From REEB95 sp035934995 (GTDB lineage: Bacteria; Pseudomonadota; Alphaproteobacteria; ATCC43930; CGMCC-115725): a stretch of 64,000 nt of DNA. Below the pieces are notes generated by a model. It did not search any database. It saw only the letters and a program-made list of their open reading frames with translations, and was not told the DNA's origin. This document shows, one piece after another, positions 15,259-24,574 of this stretch (the first letter of the stretch is position 1; every line of letters begins with the position of its first letter). The translations under genes and the position numbers were made by a program. Location: the NCBI GenBank assembly GCA_035934995.1, contig DASYXI010000014.1:15028-79027 (forward strand), given 5' to 3'.

Positions 15259-16406
15259 GCCAGCACGCGCTCGCGCATCAATGCCGCGACCCGATCGATA
15301 TCGGTATCGGCGTGGCCGGCGGTGAACGCGAACCGCAGCCGCGCCGTGCCGTCGGGGACCGTGGGCGGCCGGATGGCGACGGCGAGGAAGCCTTCGTCCT
15401 CGAGCCGGCGCGACGCCGCGAGTGCGCGCTCGGCCGTGCCCAGGACCACGGGTACGATGGCGCTCTGCGCTTCCGGCAAGCCGGCGGCGCGGGTGAAACG
15501 GCGCGCATTGCGCAGCGGCTTTGCCGTCAGATCGGGATCGCCGGCGATGATATCGAGCGCGGCGCTGGCGGCGGCCACCGTCGCCGGCGGCAAGCCGGTC
15601 GAGTAGACGAAGCTGCGGGCGCGGTTCGCGATCAGGTCGATGACGGGGCGCGACGCGCACAGATAGCCGCCGTAGCCGCCGGCTGCTTTCGACAGCGTGC
15701 CCATCTGCAGCGGAATGTCGGGGAGCGCGGCGTGCGCGAACCGCGCGCCGCGGCCGCCGCCGACGACGCCGAGCCCGTGCGCATCGTCGACCATCAGCCA
15801 CGCATCGTGACGCGCCGCCAAGGCGGCGAGGTCCGGCAGCGGCGCCAGATCGCCATCCATCGAGAACACACCGTCGGTCGCGATCAGCACGTTGGCGTGT
15901 TGCGGCCGGAATTCCGTGAGCAGCGCCGCGGCGTGTTCGACGTCGTTGTGGCGATAGGCCAGGACGTTGGCGCGCGCCAACCGCGCGCCCGCCCACAGGC
16001 AGGCATGCGCGAGCTCGTCGATCAACACCAGATCGTCGCGGCCGATCAGCGCCGGAACGATGCCGGCGTTGGCGAGATAACCGGAGCCGAAGACGCAGGC
16101 GGCTTCCGAACCTTTGAGTCGCGCCAGGCGCGACTCAAGCGCGGCGAAGAGCGGATGATTGCCGGTGACGAGGCGGGACGCGCCGGCGCCGGTACCATGG
16201 CGTTCGAGCGCCGCGCTCGCCGCCGCCTTGACCTGCGGATGATGCGACAGGTTGAGATAGTCGTTGCACGAGAACGACACCAGCCGCCGCCCGTTGCGCA
16301 GCACGTGGATGCCGTCGGTGCGCGCCGTGTCGATCAGGCTGCGGCGCAACTGTCGTGCCTCGAGGTCACGCAGTTTCTGGGCGGCGAATTGATCGAGCGC
16401 GGTCAC
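15255..16406 (-). CDS. bioF: 8-amino-7-oxononanoate synthase
   Basis: A GTG at 16406 gives 383 residues (TALDQFAAQKLRDLEARQLRR), the usual BioF length. The PLP enzyme joins pimeloyl-ACP and alanine. Visible motifs are SFSCNDYLNLSHHP, GTGAGASRLVTGNHPL, FSMDGDLAPL, DDAHGLGVVG, and the PLP lysine in GTLSKAAGGYGG. It is the promoter-proximal gene of the bioF-bioD operon and is divergent from bioB with a 49-bp gap. No BioR-type box (TTATCTATAA) is seen in that gap. Confidence 0.93.
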   Translation of the reverse strand: MTALDQFAAQKLRDLEARQLRRSLIDTARTDGIHVLRNGRRLVSFSCNDYLNLSHHPQVKAAASAALERHGTGAGASRLVTGNHPLFAALESRLARLKGSEAACVFGSGYLANAGIVPALIGRDDLVLIDELAHACLWAGARLARANVLAYRHNDVEHAAALLTEFRPQHANVLIATDGVFSMDGDLAPLPDLAALAARHDAWLMVDDAHGLGVVGGGRGARFAHAALPDIPLQMGTLSKAAGGYGGYLCASRPVIDLIANRARSFVYSTGLPPATVAAASAALDIIAGDPDLTAKPLRNARRFTRAAGLPEAQSAIVPVVLGTAERALAASRRLEDEGFLAVAIRPPTVPDGTARLRFAFTAGHADTDIDRVAALMRERVLA

Positions 16407-16455
16407 GGGAGCTTTCGCTTGACGCTGGGTCCTTGTAGCCTTAACCCGGCATCGC

Positions 16456-17451
16456 ATGAAAGCAAGACCGGAAGGGGCGGGAATGCCGAAGGACGCCGAA
16501 CGGCACGACATCCGGCACAATTGGACGCGGAACGAGATTGCCGCGCTCTACGATTTGCCCTTTGGTGAATTGTTGTTCCGCGCCCAGACGCTGCATCGCG
16601 CTTATTTCGAGCCCAACCAGGTCCAGCTTTCGACCCTGCTGTCGATCAAGACCGGCGGCTGCCCCGAAGATTGCGCCTATTGTCCGCAAAGCGCGCATTA
16701 CGATGCCGGCGTCGACGCCGCCAAGTTGATGGACGTCGACGCGGTCCTGGCCGAAGCGCGCGCGGCGAAGGAGCAAGGCGCGCAGCGGTTCTGCATGGGT
16801 GCGGCGTGGCGCGAACCCAAGGACCGCGATCTCGACGCGGTTTGCGCCATGGTCGCGGGCGTCAAGGCGCTCGGTCTCGAAACCTGCGCGACGCTCGGCA
16901 TGCTGACCGGCGATCAGGCGGAGCGTCTCAAGGATGCCGGGCTCGACTACTACAACCACAATCTCGACACCGCGCCCGAATTCTACGGCACGATCATCAG
17001 CACACGGCAGTATCAGGACCGTCTCGATACGCTCGCGCATGTGCGCACGGCGGGCATGAAAGTGTGCTGCGGCGGCATCGTCGGCATGGGCGAGAACCGC
17101 GAACATCGCGTCGGCTTGATCGCGGCGCTCGCCAATCTGCCCGAGCATCCCGACAGCGTGCCGATCAACATGCTGGTCAAGGTTGCGGGCACGCCTCTGA
17201 CCGATGTTGAAGCGCTCGATGATCTCGAGTTCGTGCGGACGATCGCGGTTGCGCGCGTCTGCATGCCCAAATCGGTGGTGCGGCTGTCGGCCGGACGCGA
17301 AGGCATGAGCGAGGCGCTCCAGGCGCTGTGCTTCCTGGCCGGGGCCAATTCGATCTTCTGCGGCGCGCGCCTGCTGACGACGCCCAATCCGGCACGCGAC
17401 GTCGATCGCGCGATGATGGACCGGCTCGGTCTGTCGCCGATGACGTCGTGA
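16456..17451 (+). CDS. bioB: Biotin synthase
   Basis: The 331-residue radical SAM enzyme inserts sulfur into dethiobiotin. The 4Fe-4S SAM motif CPEDCAYC (CX3CX2C) lies near residue 64 in GGCPEDCAYCPQS. YYNHNLDTAPEFY and the 2Fe-2S ligand region KVCCGGIVGMGE are also present. ATG 16456 was taken as start, although ATG 16483 (MPKDAERHD) would also give a complete enzyme. It overlaps bioA by GTGA at 17448-17451. Confidence 0.95.
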   Translation: MKARPEGAGMPKDAERHDIRHNWTRNEIAALYDLPFGELLFRAQTLHRAYFEPNQVQLSTLLSIKTGGCPEDCAYCPQSAHYDAGVDAAKLMDVDAVLAEARAAKEQGAQRFCMGAAWREPKDRDLDAVCAMVAGVKALGLETCATLGMLTGDQAERLKDAGLDYYNHNLDTAPEFYGTIISTRQYQDRLDTLAHVRTAGMKVCCGGIVGMGENREHRVGLIAALANLPEHPDSVPINMLVKVAGTPLTDVEALDDLEFVRTIAVARVCMPKSVVRLSAGREGMSEALQALCFLAGANSIFCGARLLTTPNPARDVDRAMMDRLGLSPMTS

Positions 17452-18722
17452 AGCGCGCCGAAGCGTCCATCGATCCCGCGCCGCTCGCCGGTCTCGATCA
17501 TCTCTGGCTGCCTTATACGCAGATGCCGACGGCGTCGCCGCCGCTGGCGGTCGTACGCACCGAAGGCTGCAAGATCCATCTCGCGGACGGGCGGGTTCTG
17601 ATCGACGGCATCGCGTCGTGGTGGACGGCGTGTCACGGCTACAATCACCCGCACATCCGCGACGCCGTCCAACGCCAGCTCGACAGCCTGCCGCACGTGA
17701 TGATGGCCGGTCTCGTGCACGAACCCGCCGTCCGGCTGGCCCAGCGCCTCGCTTCCCTGCTGCCGGGCGATCTCGATCATGTGTTTTTCTCGGATTCCGG
17801 CTCGGTTGCGGTCGAGATCGCTTTGAAAATGGCGATGCAGTTTTTTCTCAATCGCGGCGAGGCGGGCCGCGATCGTTTTATTGCGTTCACCGACGGCTAT
17901 CACGGCGACACCTTCGCGGCGATGGCCGTCAGCGACAGCCGCACCGGCATGCATGGGCGCTTCGGTGCGGCCGCGCGCCATCATTACTTATGTGAGCTGC
18001 CGCGCGACGATGCCAGTGAGAGCGCGCTTGACCGGTTCGTCACCGACCATCGTCACGAATTAGCGGGCATCATCGTCGAACCGCTGGTCCAGGGCGCCGG
18101 CGGCATGGTGTTTCACGCGGCGGGGGTTTTGCGCCGACTGCGTCGGCTCGCCGACCGCCACGGCCTGCTGCTGATCTTCGACGAGATCTTCACCGGTTTC
18201 GGCCGCACCGGCCGTCTGTTTGCCATGGAAGAGGCGGGCGTCGTACCGGATATCGTCACGCTGTCGAAGGCGCTCACGGGCGGCACGCTGCCCCTTGCCG
18301 CAACGGTCGCCCGGCGCCGGGTCTATGCGGGATTTCTATCCAGCAATCCGCAGGACGCGCTGATGCACGGGCCGACTTTCATGGGCAACGCGCTCGCCTG
18401 CGCCGCGGCGAATGCGTCGCTCGATCTGTTCGCGCGCGAGCCCCGATTGGAGCAGGTTTCAGTCATAAGCCGCCAGATGGAAGCAGAACTCGCGCCCTGT
18501 CGTGGCGGACGCGGCGTCCGCGACGTGCGCATCAAAGGCGCGATCGGCGTTGTCGAACTTGAATCGGCGGACATGGCGGCGGCGCTGCGCGATCGCTTTG
18601 TCGCTCAAGGCGCGTGGATCCGGCCGTTCGGCCGGATTGTCTATCTGACGCCGGCCTTCACCATCGCGCCGGACGAACTGGCGCTGCTCACGCGCGCGAT
18701 CCGGCGCGCGATTGCCGATTAA
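17448..18722 (+). CDS. bioA: Adenosylmethionine-8-amino-7-oxononanoate aminotransferase
   Basis: The GTG at 17448, overlapping the bioB stop by four bases, gives a 424-residue class III aminotransferase that makes 7,8-diaminopelargonate with SAM as amino donor. DHLWLPYTQM at the N-terminus is diagnostic of BioA. IASWWTACHGYNHP, FTDGYHGDTF, FDEIFTGFGRTG, and the PLP lysine in TLSKALTGG follow. With bioB, bioF and bioD all four late biotin genes are present in one divergent locus; the pimelate-forming genes are not in the window. Confidence 0.95.
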   Translation: MKRAEASIDPAPLAGLDHLWLPYTQMPTASPPLAVVRTEGCKIHLADGRVLIDGIASWWTACHGYNHPHIRDAVQRQLDSLPHVMMAGLVHEPAVRLAQRLASLLPGDLDHVFFSDSGSVAVEIALKMAMQFFLNRGEAGRDRFIAFTDGYHGDTFAAMAVSDSRTGMHGRFGAAARHHYLCELPRDDASESALDRFVTDHRHELAGIIVEPLVQGAGGMVFHAAGVLRRLRRLADRHGLLLIFDEIFTGFGRTGRLFAMEEAGVVPDIVTLSKALTGGTLPLAATVARRRVYAGFLSSNPQDALMHGPTFMGNALACAAANASLDLFAREPRLEQVSVISRQMEAELAPCRGGRGVRDVRIKGAIGVVELESADMAAALRDRFVAQGAWIRPFGRIVYLTPAFTIAPDELALLTRAIRRAIAD

Positions 18723-19129
18723 TGGAGCTGCGACGGCGTATCGGTGCGGTAGGTGGGGATGATCGCGCTCGCCTGATGATGGATCATGCGCCAGGCGCCG
18801 TCTTCACGAATGAAAATATTGGTGGCGGCCAATAAGCCGCCGGCAAGCTCTTCCTCGCAGAGCACGATCGCGACGTCGCCATAGAGGTGAACGCGCTCGT
18901 CGAGACACCGGATGTTGAAATCGGGATCGCCGAGCACGTGCCGCCAGCTTTCCATCACCGCGTCGCGGCCTTCGATCGCGGCCCAGCCGGGATGGAGACA
19001 GGCGACGGCGGCGCGGCGTGCCCAGATCGCATCCATGCCGGTGTAATCGCCGTCGACGAAGGCGCCATAGAATCGGAGATTGGCCGCAAGAACGGCATCC
19101 GCGTCGGCCATGGGCCGGTCGGTCATCAT
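18719..19129 (-). CDS. NTF2/SnoaL-like nuclear transport factor 2-family protein
   Basis: ATG 19129 (MMTDRPMADADAVLAANLRFYGAF) with a GGAG about six bases upstream gives 136 residues. The sequence fits the cone-shaped NTF2/SnoaL fold: an N-terminal helix, YTGMDAIWARRAAVACLHPGW, a WRHVLGDPDFNI helix, and strands ending in WRMIHHQAS. Members range from ketosteroid-isomerase-like enzymes to domains of unknown role, and the W..M.HHQAS ending is typical of DUF4440-like proteins. The stop overlaps that of the convergent bioA. Confidence 0.75.
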   Translation of the reverse strand: MMTDRPMADADAVLAANLRFYGAFVDGDYTGMDAIWARRAAVACLHPGWAAIEGRDAVMESWRHVLGDPDFNIRCLDERVHLYGDVAIVLCEEELAGGLLAATNIFIREDGAWRMIHHQASAIIPTYRTDTPSQLH

Positions 19130-19257
19130 AAGCGCTCCGCGAATCTCAAAATTTGGACAGCGCACTATGTCCTGCGAACCGGGCCGAAAGGTGGCGAAAG
19201 GCCTGCGGCATATTGCCCGCAAGGCACTCGAACCCGGGTCTGAGCGCCGATTGCCGC

Positions 19258-19300
19258 TTGCACCGGAATCAGGCCGCCGCTATATTGCGAACGCTTCGCA
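19258..19300 (+). promoter_or_regulatory. Promoter with overlapping operator in front of the FTR1 permease
   Basis: TTGCAC (19258-19263) and TATATT (19281-19286) are exactly 17 bp apart. Overlapping and just downstream of the -10 is the inverted repeat TGCGAA-CGC-TTCGCA (19286-19300), followed by TTTGCA. A repressor there would block initiation. The half-sites resemble alphaproteobacterial Fur/Mur-type boxes, which fits an iron permease, but the regulator is an inference. Confidence 0.5.
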
Positions 19301-19324
19301 TTTGCATCTGAGGTCAGTCCGCCC

Positions 19325-20161
19325 ATGCTTGCCGTCGCCGTCATCGTTTTTCGCGAGGTCCTCGAGGCCGCGCTGATCGTCAGCATCGTGTTGGCCGCGA
19401 CGGTAGGCGTGCCGCGCCGAGGGCGCACGGTGGCGCTCGGAATCGCCGCCGGCGTCGCGGGTGCTGCCCTGGTGGCGGCGTTTACCGGCGAAATCGCGTC
19501 GGCCGTCGCCGGCATGGGCCAGGAGCTGTTCGACGCCGCCGTTCTGTTCACCGCCGTTGGCATGCTCGGCTGGCACAATGTGTGGATGCAGCGGCACGGC
19601 CGCGAGTTAGCGGCGTCGGCCTCGGAGGTCGGCGATGCGGTACGAAGCGGCGCGCGGCCGCTCTATGCGCTGGGGCTCGTGGTCGGGCTGGCGGTGCTGC
19701 GCGAAGGCGCCGAGGTCGTGCTGTTCGTTTACGGCATCGCCGCCGCTTCCGGCACCGGCGCGCTGGCGCAACTGGGCGGCGGCCTGCTCGGCCTGGCGTG
19801 TGGCGTCGCCGTCGGCGCCGGACTCTATTGGGGCCTGTTGCGGATTCCGATGCGCCATCTGTTCACCGTGACGAGCTGGCTGATCCTGTTGCTTGCCGCC
19901 GGCATGGCGTCGCAAGGCGCGGCGTTTCTCAATCAGGTCGGCTTGCTGCCGTCGGCGGGCGGCGTGTTGTGGGACAGCTCATTCCTGTTGAGCGATGACA
20001 GCCTACTTGGCAGGACGCTCCATGCGCTGGTCGGCTATGTCTCGCATCCGCTCGGCATCCAACTCGTGTTCTATATCGGCACGATCGTCGTCATCGGCGC
20101 GTTGATGCAGCTCTGCGGACGCGAACCCGAGCGGCTGGCGCCCCTCAAGCCGGCCGAGTAG
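19325..20161 (+). CDS. FTR1-family iron permease
   Basis: This 278-residue membrane protein has seven or so hydrophobic helices and the two RExxE motifs that bind iron in FTR1 permeases: FREVLEAALI near residue 10 and LREGAEVVLF near residue 128. It imports ferric or ferrous iron, usually with a partner oxidase or a lipoprotein such as EfeO/EfeB. No such partner lies nearby. It stands alone behind the promoter/operator at 19258-19300, so iron-responsive control is plausible. Confidence 0.85.
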   Translation: MLAVAVIVFREVLEAALIVSIVLAATVGVPRRGRTVALGIAAGVAGAALVAAFTGEIASAVAGMGQELFDAAVLFTAVGMLGWHNVWMQRHGRELAASASEVGDAVRSGARPLYALGLVVGLAVLREGAEVVLFVYGIAAASGTGALAQLGGGLLGLACGVAVGAGLYWGLLRIPMRHLFTVTSWLILLLAAGMASQGAAFLNQVGLLPSAGGVLWDSSFLLSDDSLLGRTLHALVGYVSHPLGIQLVFYIGTIVVIGALMQLCGREPERLAPLKPAE

Positions 20162-20237
20162 CGCCGCCGCTTTGGCGATTGAAGAGGCAGGTGAAACCCA
20201 ATAGGTCTTAAGGCTTCTGCCGCATCTGGAGCCCCGC

Positions 20238-21908
20238 GTGACCTCCCGCCGCGCCGCGCAAATCCTCGTCGATCAGCTCAAAATCCACGGCGTCGATACG
20301 GCCTTCGGCGTGCCGGGCGAAAGCTATCTGGCGCTGCTCGATGCGCTGCACGATGCGAATTCGATCCGGCTGACCGTCTGCCGCCAGGAAGGCGGCGCGG
20401 CGATGATGGCCGAGGCCTATGGCAAGCTGACCGGCCGGCCCGGCATTTGCCTGGTCACGCGCGGCCCCGGCACGGCTAACGCGACCGCCGGGATTCATGT
20501 CGCGATGCAGGATTCGACGCCGATGATCGTGCTGATCGGCCAGGTTGCGCGCGATGCGCGCGGGCGCGAGGCGTTGCAAGAGATCGACTACAAGCAGTTC
20601 CTCGGCGGCATGGTGAAGTATGTCGAGGAGATCGCCGATCCGCGGCGCATTCCCGAATATGTCAGCCGCGCGTTCCACGTCGCGACCAGTGGCCGTCCCG
20701 GGCCGGTTGCGCTCGCCTTGCCCGAAGACATGCTCGACGAGATGGCCGACGTCGCCGACGCCGAACCCTATAGCCGGATCGAAGCGCATCCGTCGACGCA
20801 GCAGCTTGAGACGCTCGCGGCAATCCTTGCCAAAGCGACGCGGCCGGTGCTGCTGCTCGGCGGCAGCCAATGGGACACCGCGGCGGCGAAGCAGATCGAG
20901 ACCTTCGCCGACGCCTTCGCGCTGCCGGTGTGCACCGGCTTTCGCCGGCAGGACCGGTTCGACAACCGCCATCGCTGTTTCGCCGGCGATCTCGGCATTG
21001 CCGCCAATCCGAAGCTTGCGGCGCGGGTGCGCGACGCCGACGTGCTGATCGCGCTCGGCGGCCGGCTGGGCGAGGCGACCACCGCCGGTTACAGCCTGGT
21101 CGCGGTGCCGCATCCACGCCAGACGCTGGTGCATATCCATCCCGATCCGGACGAGCTCGGCCGCGTCTATCGGCCGGCGCTGGCGATCAACGCCAGCCCG
21201 CGAACCTTCGCGCCGCTCGCGGCGGCGCTCAAGCCGAAGGACAAACCGCGCTGGGCCGGCGAAACCGAGGCCGCGCATCGCGATTATCTGGCTTTTGTCG
21301 AGCCGTCGAAGCTACCGGGCGCGGTGCAGCTCGGCGCGATCGTCCGCTGGCTCGACGCCGCTCTGCCGGCGGATACGATCTGGTGCAACGGCGCCGGTAA
21401 TTTCGCCGGCTGGGTCCATCGCCATCATCAATACCGCGGTTACGGGACGCAGCTCGCACCGGCCAGCGGCTCGATGGGATACGGTTTTCCCGCTTCGGTC
21501 GCGGCGAAACTCGTGCATCCGGATCGCGCCGTCGTCTGCTTCTGCGGCGATGGCGATTTTCTGATGACCGGCCAGGAACTGGCGACGGCGGTGCGCTATC
21601 GGCTGCCGATCGTCACCTTGGTCGTCAACAACGGCATGTATGGCACCATCCGGATGCACCAGGAAATGCACTTTCCCGGCCGCACCTATGGCACCGATCT
21701 GGTGAATCCGGATTTCGCCGCGCTCGCCAAGGCCTATGGCGCGCATGGCGAGACCGTCGAGCGCACCGAAGATTTTGCCGCGGCTTTCGCGCGCGCCGCG
21801 GCCGCCGGCAAACCGGCGGTGCTCGACCTCAAGGTCGATCCGGAAGCGATCACCACGCGCTCGACCATCGCCGACTTGCGCGCTGCCGCGAAGAAGAAGA
21901 CGCACTAA
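20238..21908 (+). CDS. Thiamine pyrophosphate-dependent enzyme (acetolactate synthase-like)
   Basis: The 556-residue protein has the three-domain architecture of the ALS/POX/benzoylformate decarboxylase family. The N-terminal PYR domain has the catalytic glutamate in CRQEGGAAMMAEAYGK, a central domain follows, and a C-terminal PP domain carries the TPP/Mg motif GDGDFLMTGQELATAV ending in VVNN. A GTG at 20238 is used as start. No acetolactate synthase small subunit is adjacent, so it is probably not the biosynthetic ilvB. Candidates are a decarboxylase or lyase of unknown substrate. The gene ends 20 bp from the convergent DedA gene. Confidence 0.85.
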   Translation: MTSRRAAQILVDQLKIHGVDTAFGVPGESYLALLDALHDANSIRLTVCRQEGGAAMMAEAYGKLTGRPGICLVTRGPGTANATAGIHVAMQDSTPMIVLIGQVARDARGREALQEIDYKQFLGGMVKYVEEIADPRRIPEYVSRAFHVATSGRPGPVALALPEDMLDEMADVADAEPYSRIEAHPSTQQLETLAAILAKATRPVLLLGGSQWDTAAAKQIETFADAFALPVCTGFRRQDRFDNRHRCFAGDLGIAANPKLAARVRDADVLIALGGRLGEATTAGYSLVAVPHPRQTLVHIHPDPDELGRVYRPALAINASPRTFAPLAAALKPKDKPRWAGETEAAHRDYLAFVEPSKLPGAVQLGAIVRWLDAALPADTIWCNGAGNFAGWVHRHHQYRGYGTQLAPASGSMGYGFPASVAAKLVHPDRAVVCFCGDGDFLMTGQELATAVRYRLPIVTLVVNNGMYGTIRMHQEMHFPGRTYGTDLVNPDFAALAKAYGAHGETVERTEDFAAAFARAAAAGKPAVLDLKVDPEAITTRSTIADLRAAAKKKTH

Positions 21909-21928
21909 ACCACGCGCGGCGCTGCCCG

Positions 21929-22549
21929 TCAGGTGTCGCCGGCCCGGTGCCGCGCGTGCCACCAGACATAGACCGCAATGACGAGCGCGGCGGCGACAGC
22001 AAGCGCAATCGCCAGCGGCGTCGCGTGGCGGAATGCATCGGTCAAGGCGAAGATCTTTTTGCCAAGCCAATAGGCGAGCGTGCTCCAGAATCCAACCCAG
22101 AGCGCGGCGCCGATACAATTGAATATCAGAAACCGCCACCACGGCATGCCGAGGCTGCCGGCGGCGATACCGTTGAGCTGCCGCGCGATGACGACAAAAC
22201 GCGCGAAGATAATGACGGGCGCGCCATAGCGCTTGACGAAGCGATCGACCTTGGCGAGGCGTTCGGCGGTGATGCCGATGCGACGGCCATGGCGGACCAG
22301 GAGGCCGCGACCGCCGCTGTGGCCGATCAAGAAGCCGATATTATCGCCGAGCACCGCGGCGACCCAGGCAAAGCCGGCGATCATCCAGATGTTGAGCGCG
22401 TCTTGGCCGGCAAACGCGGCGGCCGACACCAGCAGCGTCTCGCCGGGAACCGGCATACCGAAATCCTCGAGAAAAATGCCGACGAACACGGCGAGGTAGC
22501 CGTAATCGTGAACGTATTGATGGACGAGGTGGCCGATGTCGGCGTGCAC
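21929..22549 (-). CDS. DedA-family inner-membrane protein
   Basis: A GTG start at 22549 (HADIGHLVHQYVHDYGYLAV) gives 206 residues, the usual DedA size; a longer frame begins at 22636. The family signature is visible: FVGIFLEDFGMPVPGETLLV, the buried GDNIGFLIGH, and FARFVVIARQLNGIAAGS with the conserved arginines. DedA (SNARE-associated Golgi/VTT) proteins are scramblases or transporters for undecaprenyl phosphate and other lipids. It is convergent with the TPP enzyme and divergent from the tungstate importer. Confidence 0.87.
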   Translation of the reverse strand: MHADIGHLVHQYVHDYGYLAVFVGIFLEDFGMPVPGETLLVSAAAFAGQDALNIWMIAGFAWVAAVLGDNIGFLIGHSGGRGLLVRHGRRIGITAERLAKVDRFVKRYGAPVIIFARFVVIARQLNGIAAGSLGMPWWRFLIFNCIGAALWVGFWSTLAYWLGKKIFALTDAFRHATPLAIALAVAAALVIAVYVWWHARHRAGDT

Positions 22550-22752
22550 GAATTTCTGCCGGAAGGGTGAGGTCCGCCTGTTTAGGGCGAACCGGATTGA
22601 ACGGCAATGTGCGTCGGCTGGGGCGCCGAGCGGCAAATAGCCGCGCCATTATACATCTATTACAGGTTTCACCAATTTCCCGGTTTGCTGCATATTTCGC
22701 GCGGCCCTGCAGCCTGCGGGGACCGCCGAATTTGTCCGTCACGGGGAGAACA

Positions 22753-23721
22753 ATGAAAAAAACGATCGGGATCTTTTTGCTGGCTGCCTTGGCCACGCTG
22801 ACCACGGGTGGCACGCCAGGGCGCGCCGCCGAACCGACGACGCTCAACGTCTTCGCAGCCGGCACGCTCGCGGTGCCGTTCAAACAGGTCGACGCGCTTT
22901 TCGAGAAGAAATATCCCGACATCACGGTGCAGCCGCAGTTCGGCGGCAGCGTCAAGATGGCCAGACAGATCACCGACTTGCACCAGGATGCCGACATCCT
23001 GGCGGTGGCCGACTACAACGTGATTCCGAAGTACCTCTTTGGCGGCGACGGCAAGACGGCTTACGCCGACTGGTATGTCGGCTTCGTCCGCAACGCCATT
23101 ACCTTCGTCTATACCGACAAGAGCAAGTTCGCCAATACGATCACGTCGAAGAACTGGTATTCGGTGCTGGCGCGCAAGGGCGTCGAGATCGGCCGGTCCA
23201 ATCCCGACACCGATCCCTCCGGCTACCAGACCGTGCAGATGCTGAACCTGGCGGAGAAATTCTATTCGTCGCCTGGTTTGGCCGATAAAATCCTCGCCAA
23301 TGCGCCGCTCGCCAATATGCGCGACACCGAAACTTCGCTGATTTCGGCGTTGCAGCTGGGGCAGATCGATTATCTGGCGATCTATCGCTCCGACGCGTTG
23401 CAGCACCATCTCAAGCTGCTCAACCTGCCGGCGAAGATTAATCTGAGCGATCCGAATTACCCGTCGTTCTATGCCCAAGGCGTGGCGCACACGAAGAACG
23501 GCGATCTCGCCGGCAAGCCGATCATCTACGCGATCACCATCGTCGCCAGCAGCACGAAGAAGGCCGCCGCGGAGAAATTTGTCGCGTTCCTGCTGGGGCC
23601 AGAGGGACGCAAGGTGATGAGCGACGACGGCTTCGGCACCTTCAGCCCGGCTTATGCGGCCAATCCGGAGAAGCTGCCGCCGGCGCTGAAGCCGCTCGTC
23701 AAGCCGTGGCCGGCTTCCTGA
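22753..23721 (+). CDS. wtpA: Tungstate/molybdate ABC transporter substrate-binding protein (WtpA-like)
   Basis: ATG 22753, five bases after a GGGGAG, gives 322 residues with a Sec signal peptide (residues about 1-24, ending in PGRAAEP). The mature start NVFAAGTLAVPFKQVDALFEKKYPD, written here only as FAAGTLAVPF, and the block HQDADILAVADYNVIPKYLF are typical of WtpA/ModA-like oxyanion receptors. Residues such as the DTDPSGYQT loop also match. A longer frame from 22567 lacks a signal at the right place. It heads a three-gene importer and plausibly feeds tungsten or molybdenum to molybdopterin enzymes such as the one at 6.8-9.1 kb. Confidence 0.82.
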   Translation: MKKTIGIFLLAALATLTTGGTPGRAAEPTTLNVFAAGTLAVPFKQVDALFEKKYPDITVQPQFGGSVKMARQITDLHQDADILAVADYNVIPKYLFGGDGKTAYADWYVGFVRNAITFVYTDKSKFANTITSKNWYSVLARKGVEIGRSNPDTDPSGYQTVQMLNLAEKFYSSPGLADKILANAPLANMRDTETSLISALQLGQIDYLAIYRSDALQHHLKLLNLPAKINLSDPNYPSFYAQGVAHTKNGDLAGKPIIYAITIVASSTKKAAAEKFVAFLLGPEGRKVMSDDGFGTFSPAYAANPEKLPPALKPLVKPWPAS

Positions 23722-23737
23722 CCGGAGCGATTACTGA

Positions 23738-24574
23738 ATGATCGCCGTGCCGCAGCCGTGGCGCGGGGGCGGGAGTCTCGGCTCGCCGCTCGTCGTACTC
23801 GCCGCCTGGCTGTGCGGCGGCGTGTTGCTCGCGTTCATTCTGCTGCCGCTGTTCCAGCTGGTCGCCGTCCAGACCGCCGGAACATTGCTGGCGGCCGCGC
23901 GCGCGACCGACGTACAGAGCGCGCTGACGCTGAGCGTCACGGCGTCGGTGCTGACGGCGCTGATCGCGGGCCTGTTCGGTGTGCCGTTCGCCTATTTTCT
24001 GGCGCGGGCCGATTTCGTCGGTAAAAGCGCGGTCGCGGCGATCGTCGATGTGCCGTTGACCGTGCCGCATACCGTCGCCGGAATCGCCTTGCTGATGGTG
24101 TTCGGCCGGCACGGGGTGATCGGCGGTCCGGCCGAGGAATTTCTTGGTTTGCGGTTTTGGGGCACGCTGGCGGGAATCGTCGTCGCCATGCTGTTCGTTT
24201 CGTTGCCTTATACCGTCAATGCCGCGCGCATCGCATTCGAAGGCGTCGACCCGCGGCTCGAGATGGTGGCGCGCACCTTGGGCCTGGGACCATGGCGCGT
24301 GCTCGCGCAGATCACGGTGCCGCTCGCCTGGCGCGGCATCGCCACCGGTTTGACGCTGACCTTCGCGCGTTCGATCAGCGAATTCGGTGCCGTCGTCATT
24401 CTCGTCTACTACCCGATGACGGCGCCGGTGCAGATCTACGAGATGTTCCTGCGTTACGGCATCGAAGAGGCATCGGCCGTCGCCGTCTTGCTGCTGGTCA
24501 TTTCGCTGGGTCTCTTCATCCTGTTTCGCCACGTCGCCTACGGCCGCAGGCCGATCGCCGGCGGCGGACGATGA
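23738..24574 (+). CDS. wtpB: Tungstate/molybdate ABC transporter permease (WtpB-like)
   Basis: This 278-residue inner-membrane protein has about six helices and the EAA loop QITVPLAWRGIATGLTLTFA, followed by SISEFGAVVIL, a hallmark of ModB/WtpB and CysU-type permeases. It starts 17 bp after wtpA and overlaps wtpC by ATGA at 24571-24574. The substrate assignment follows from the WtpA-like receptor upstream. Confidence 0.82.
   Translation: MIAVPQPWRGGGSLGSPLVVLAAWLCGGVLLAFILLPLFQLVAVQTAGTLLAAARATDVQSALTLSVTASVLTALIAGLFGVPFAYFLARADFVGKSAVAAIVDVPLTVPHTVAGIALLMVFGRHGVIGGPAEEFLGLRFWGTLAGIVVAMLFVSLPYTVNAARIAFEGVDPRLEMVARTLGLGPWRVLAQITVPLAWRGIATGLTLTFARSISEFGAVVILVYYPMTAPVQIYEMFLRYGIEEASAVAVLLLVISLGLFILFRHVAYGRRPIAGGGR

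Noticed and set aside
19205..19260. tRNA-like T-loop sequence (GGTTCGAG) on the minus strand
   Set aside because: The flanking bases do not pair into a T stem, and no anticodon or acceptor stem fits.
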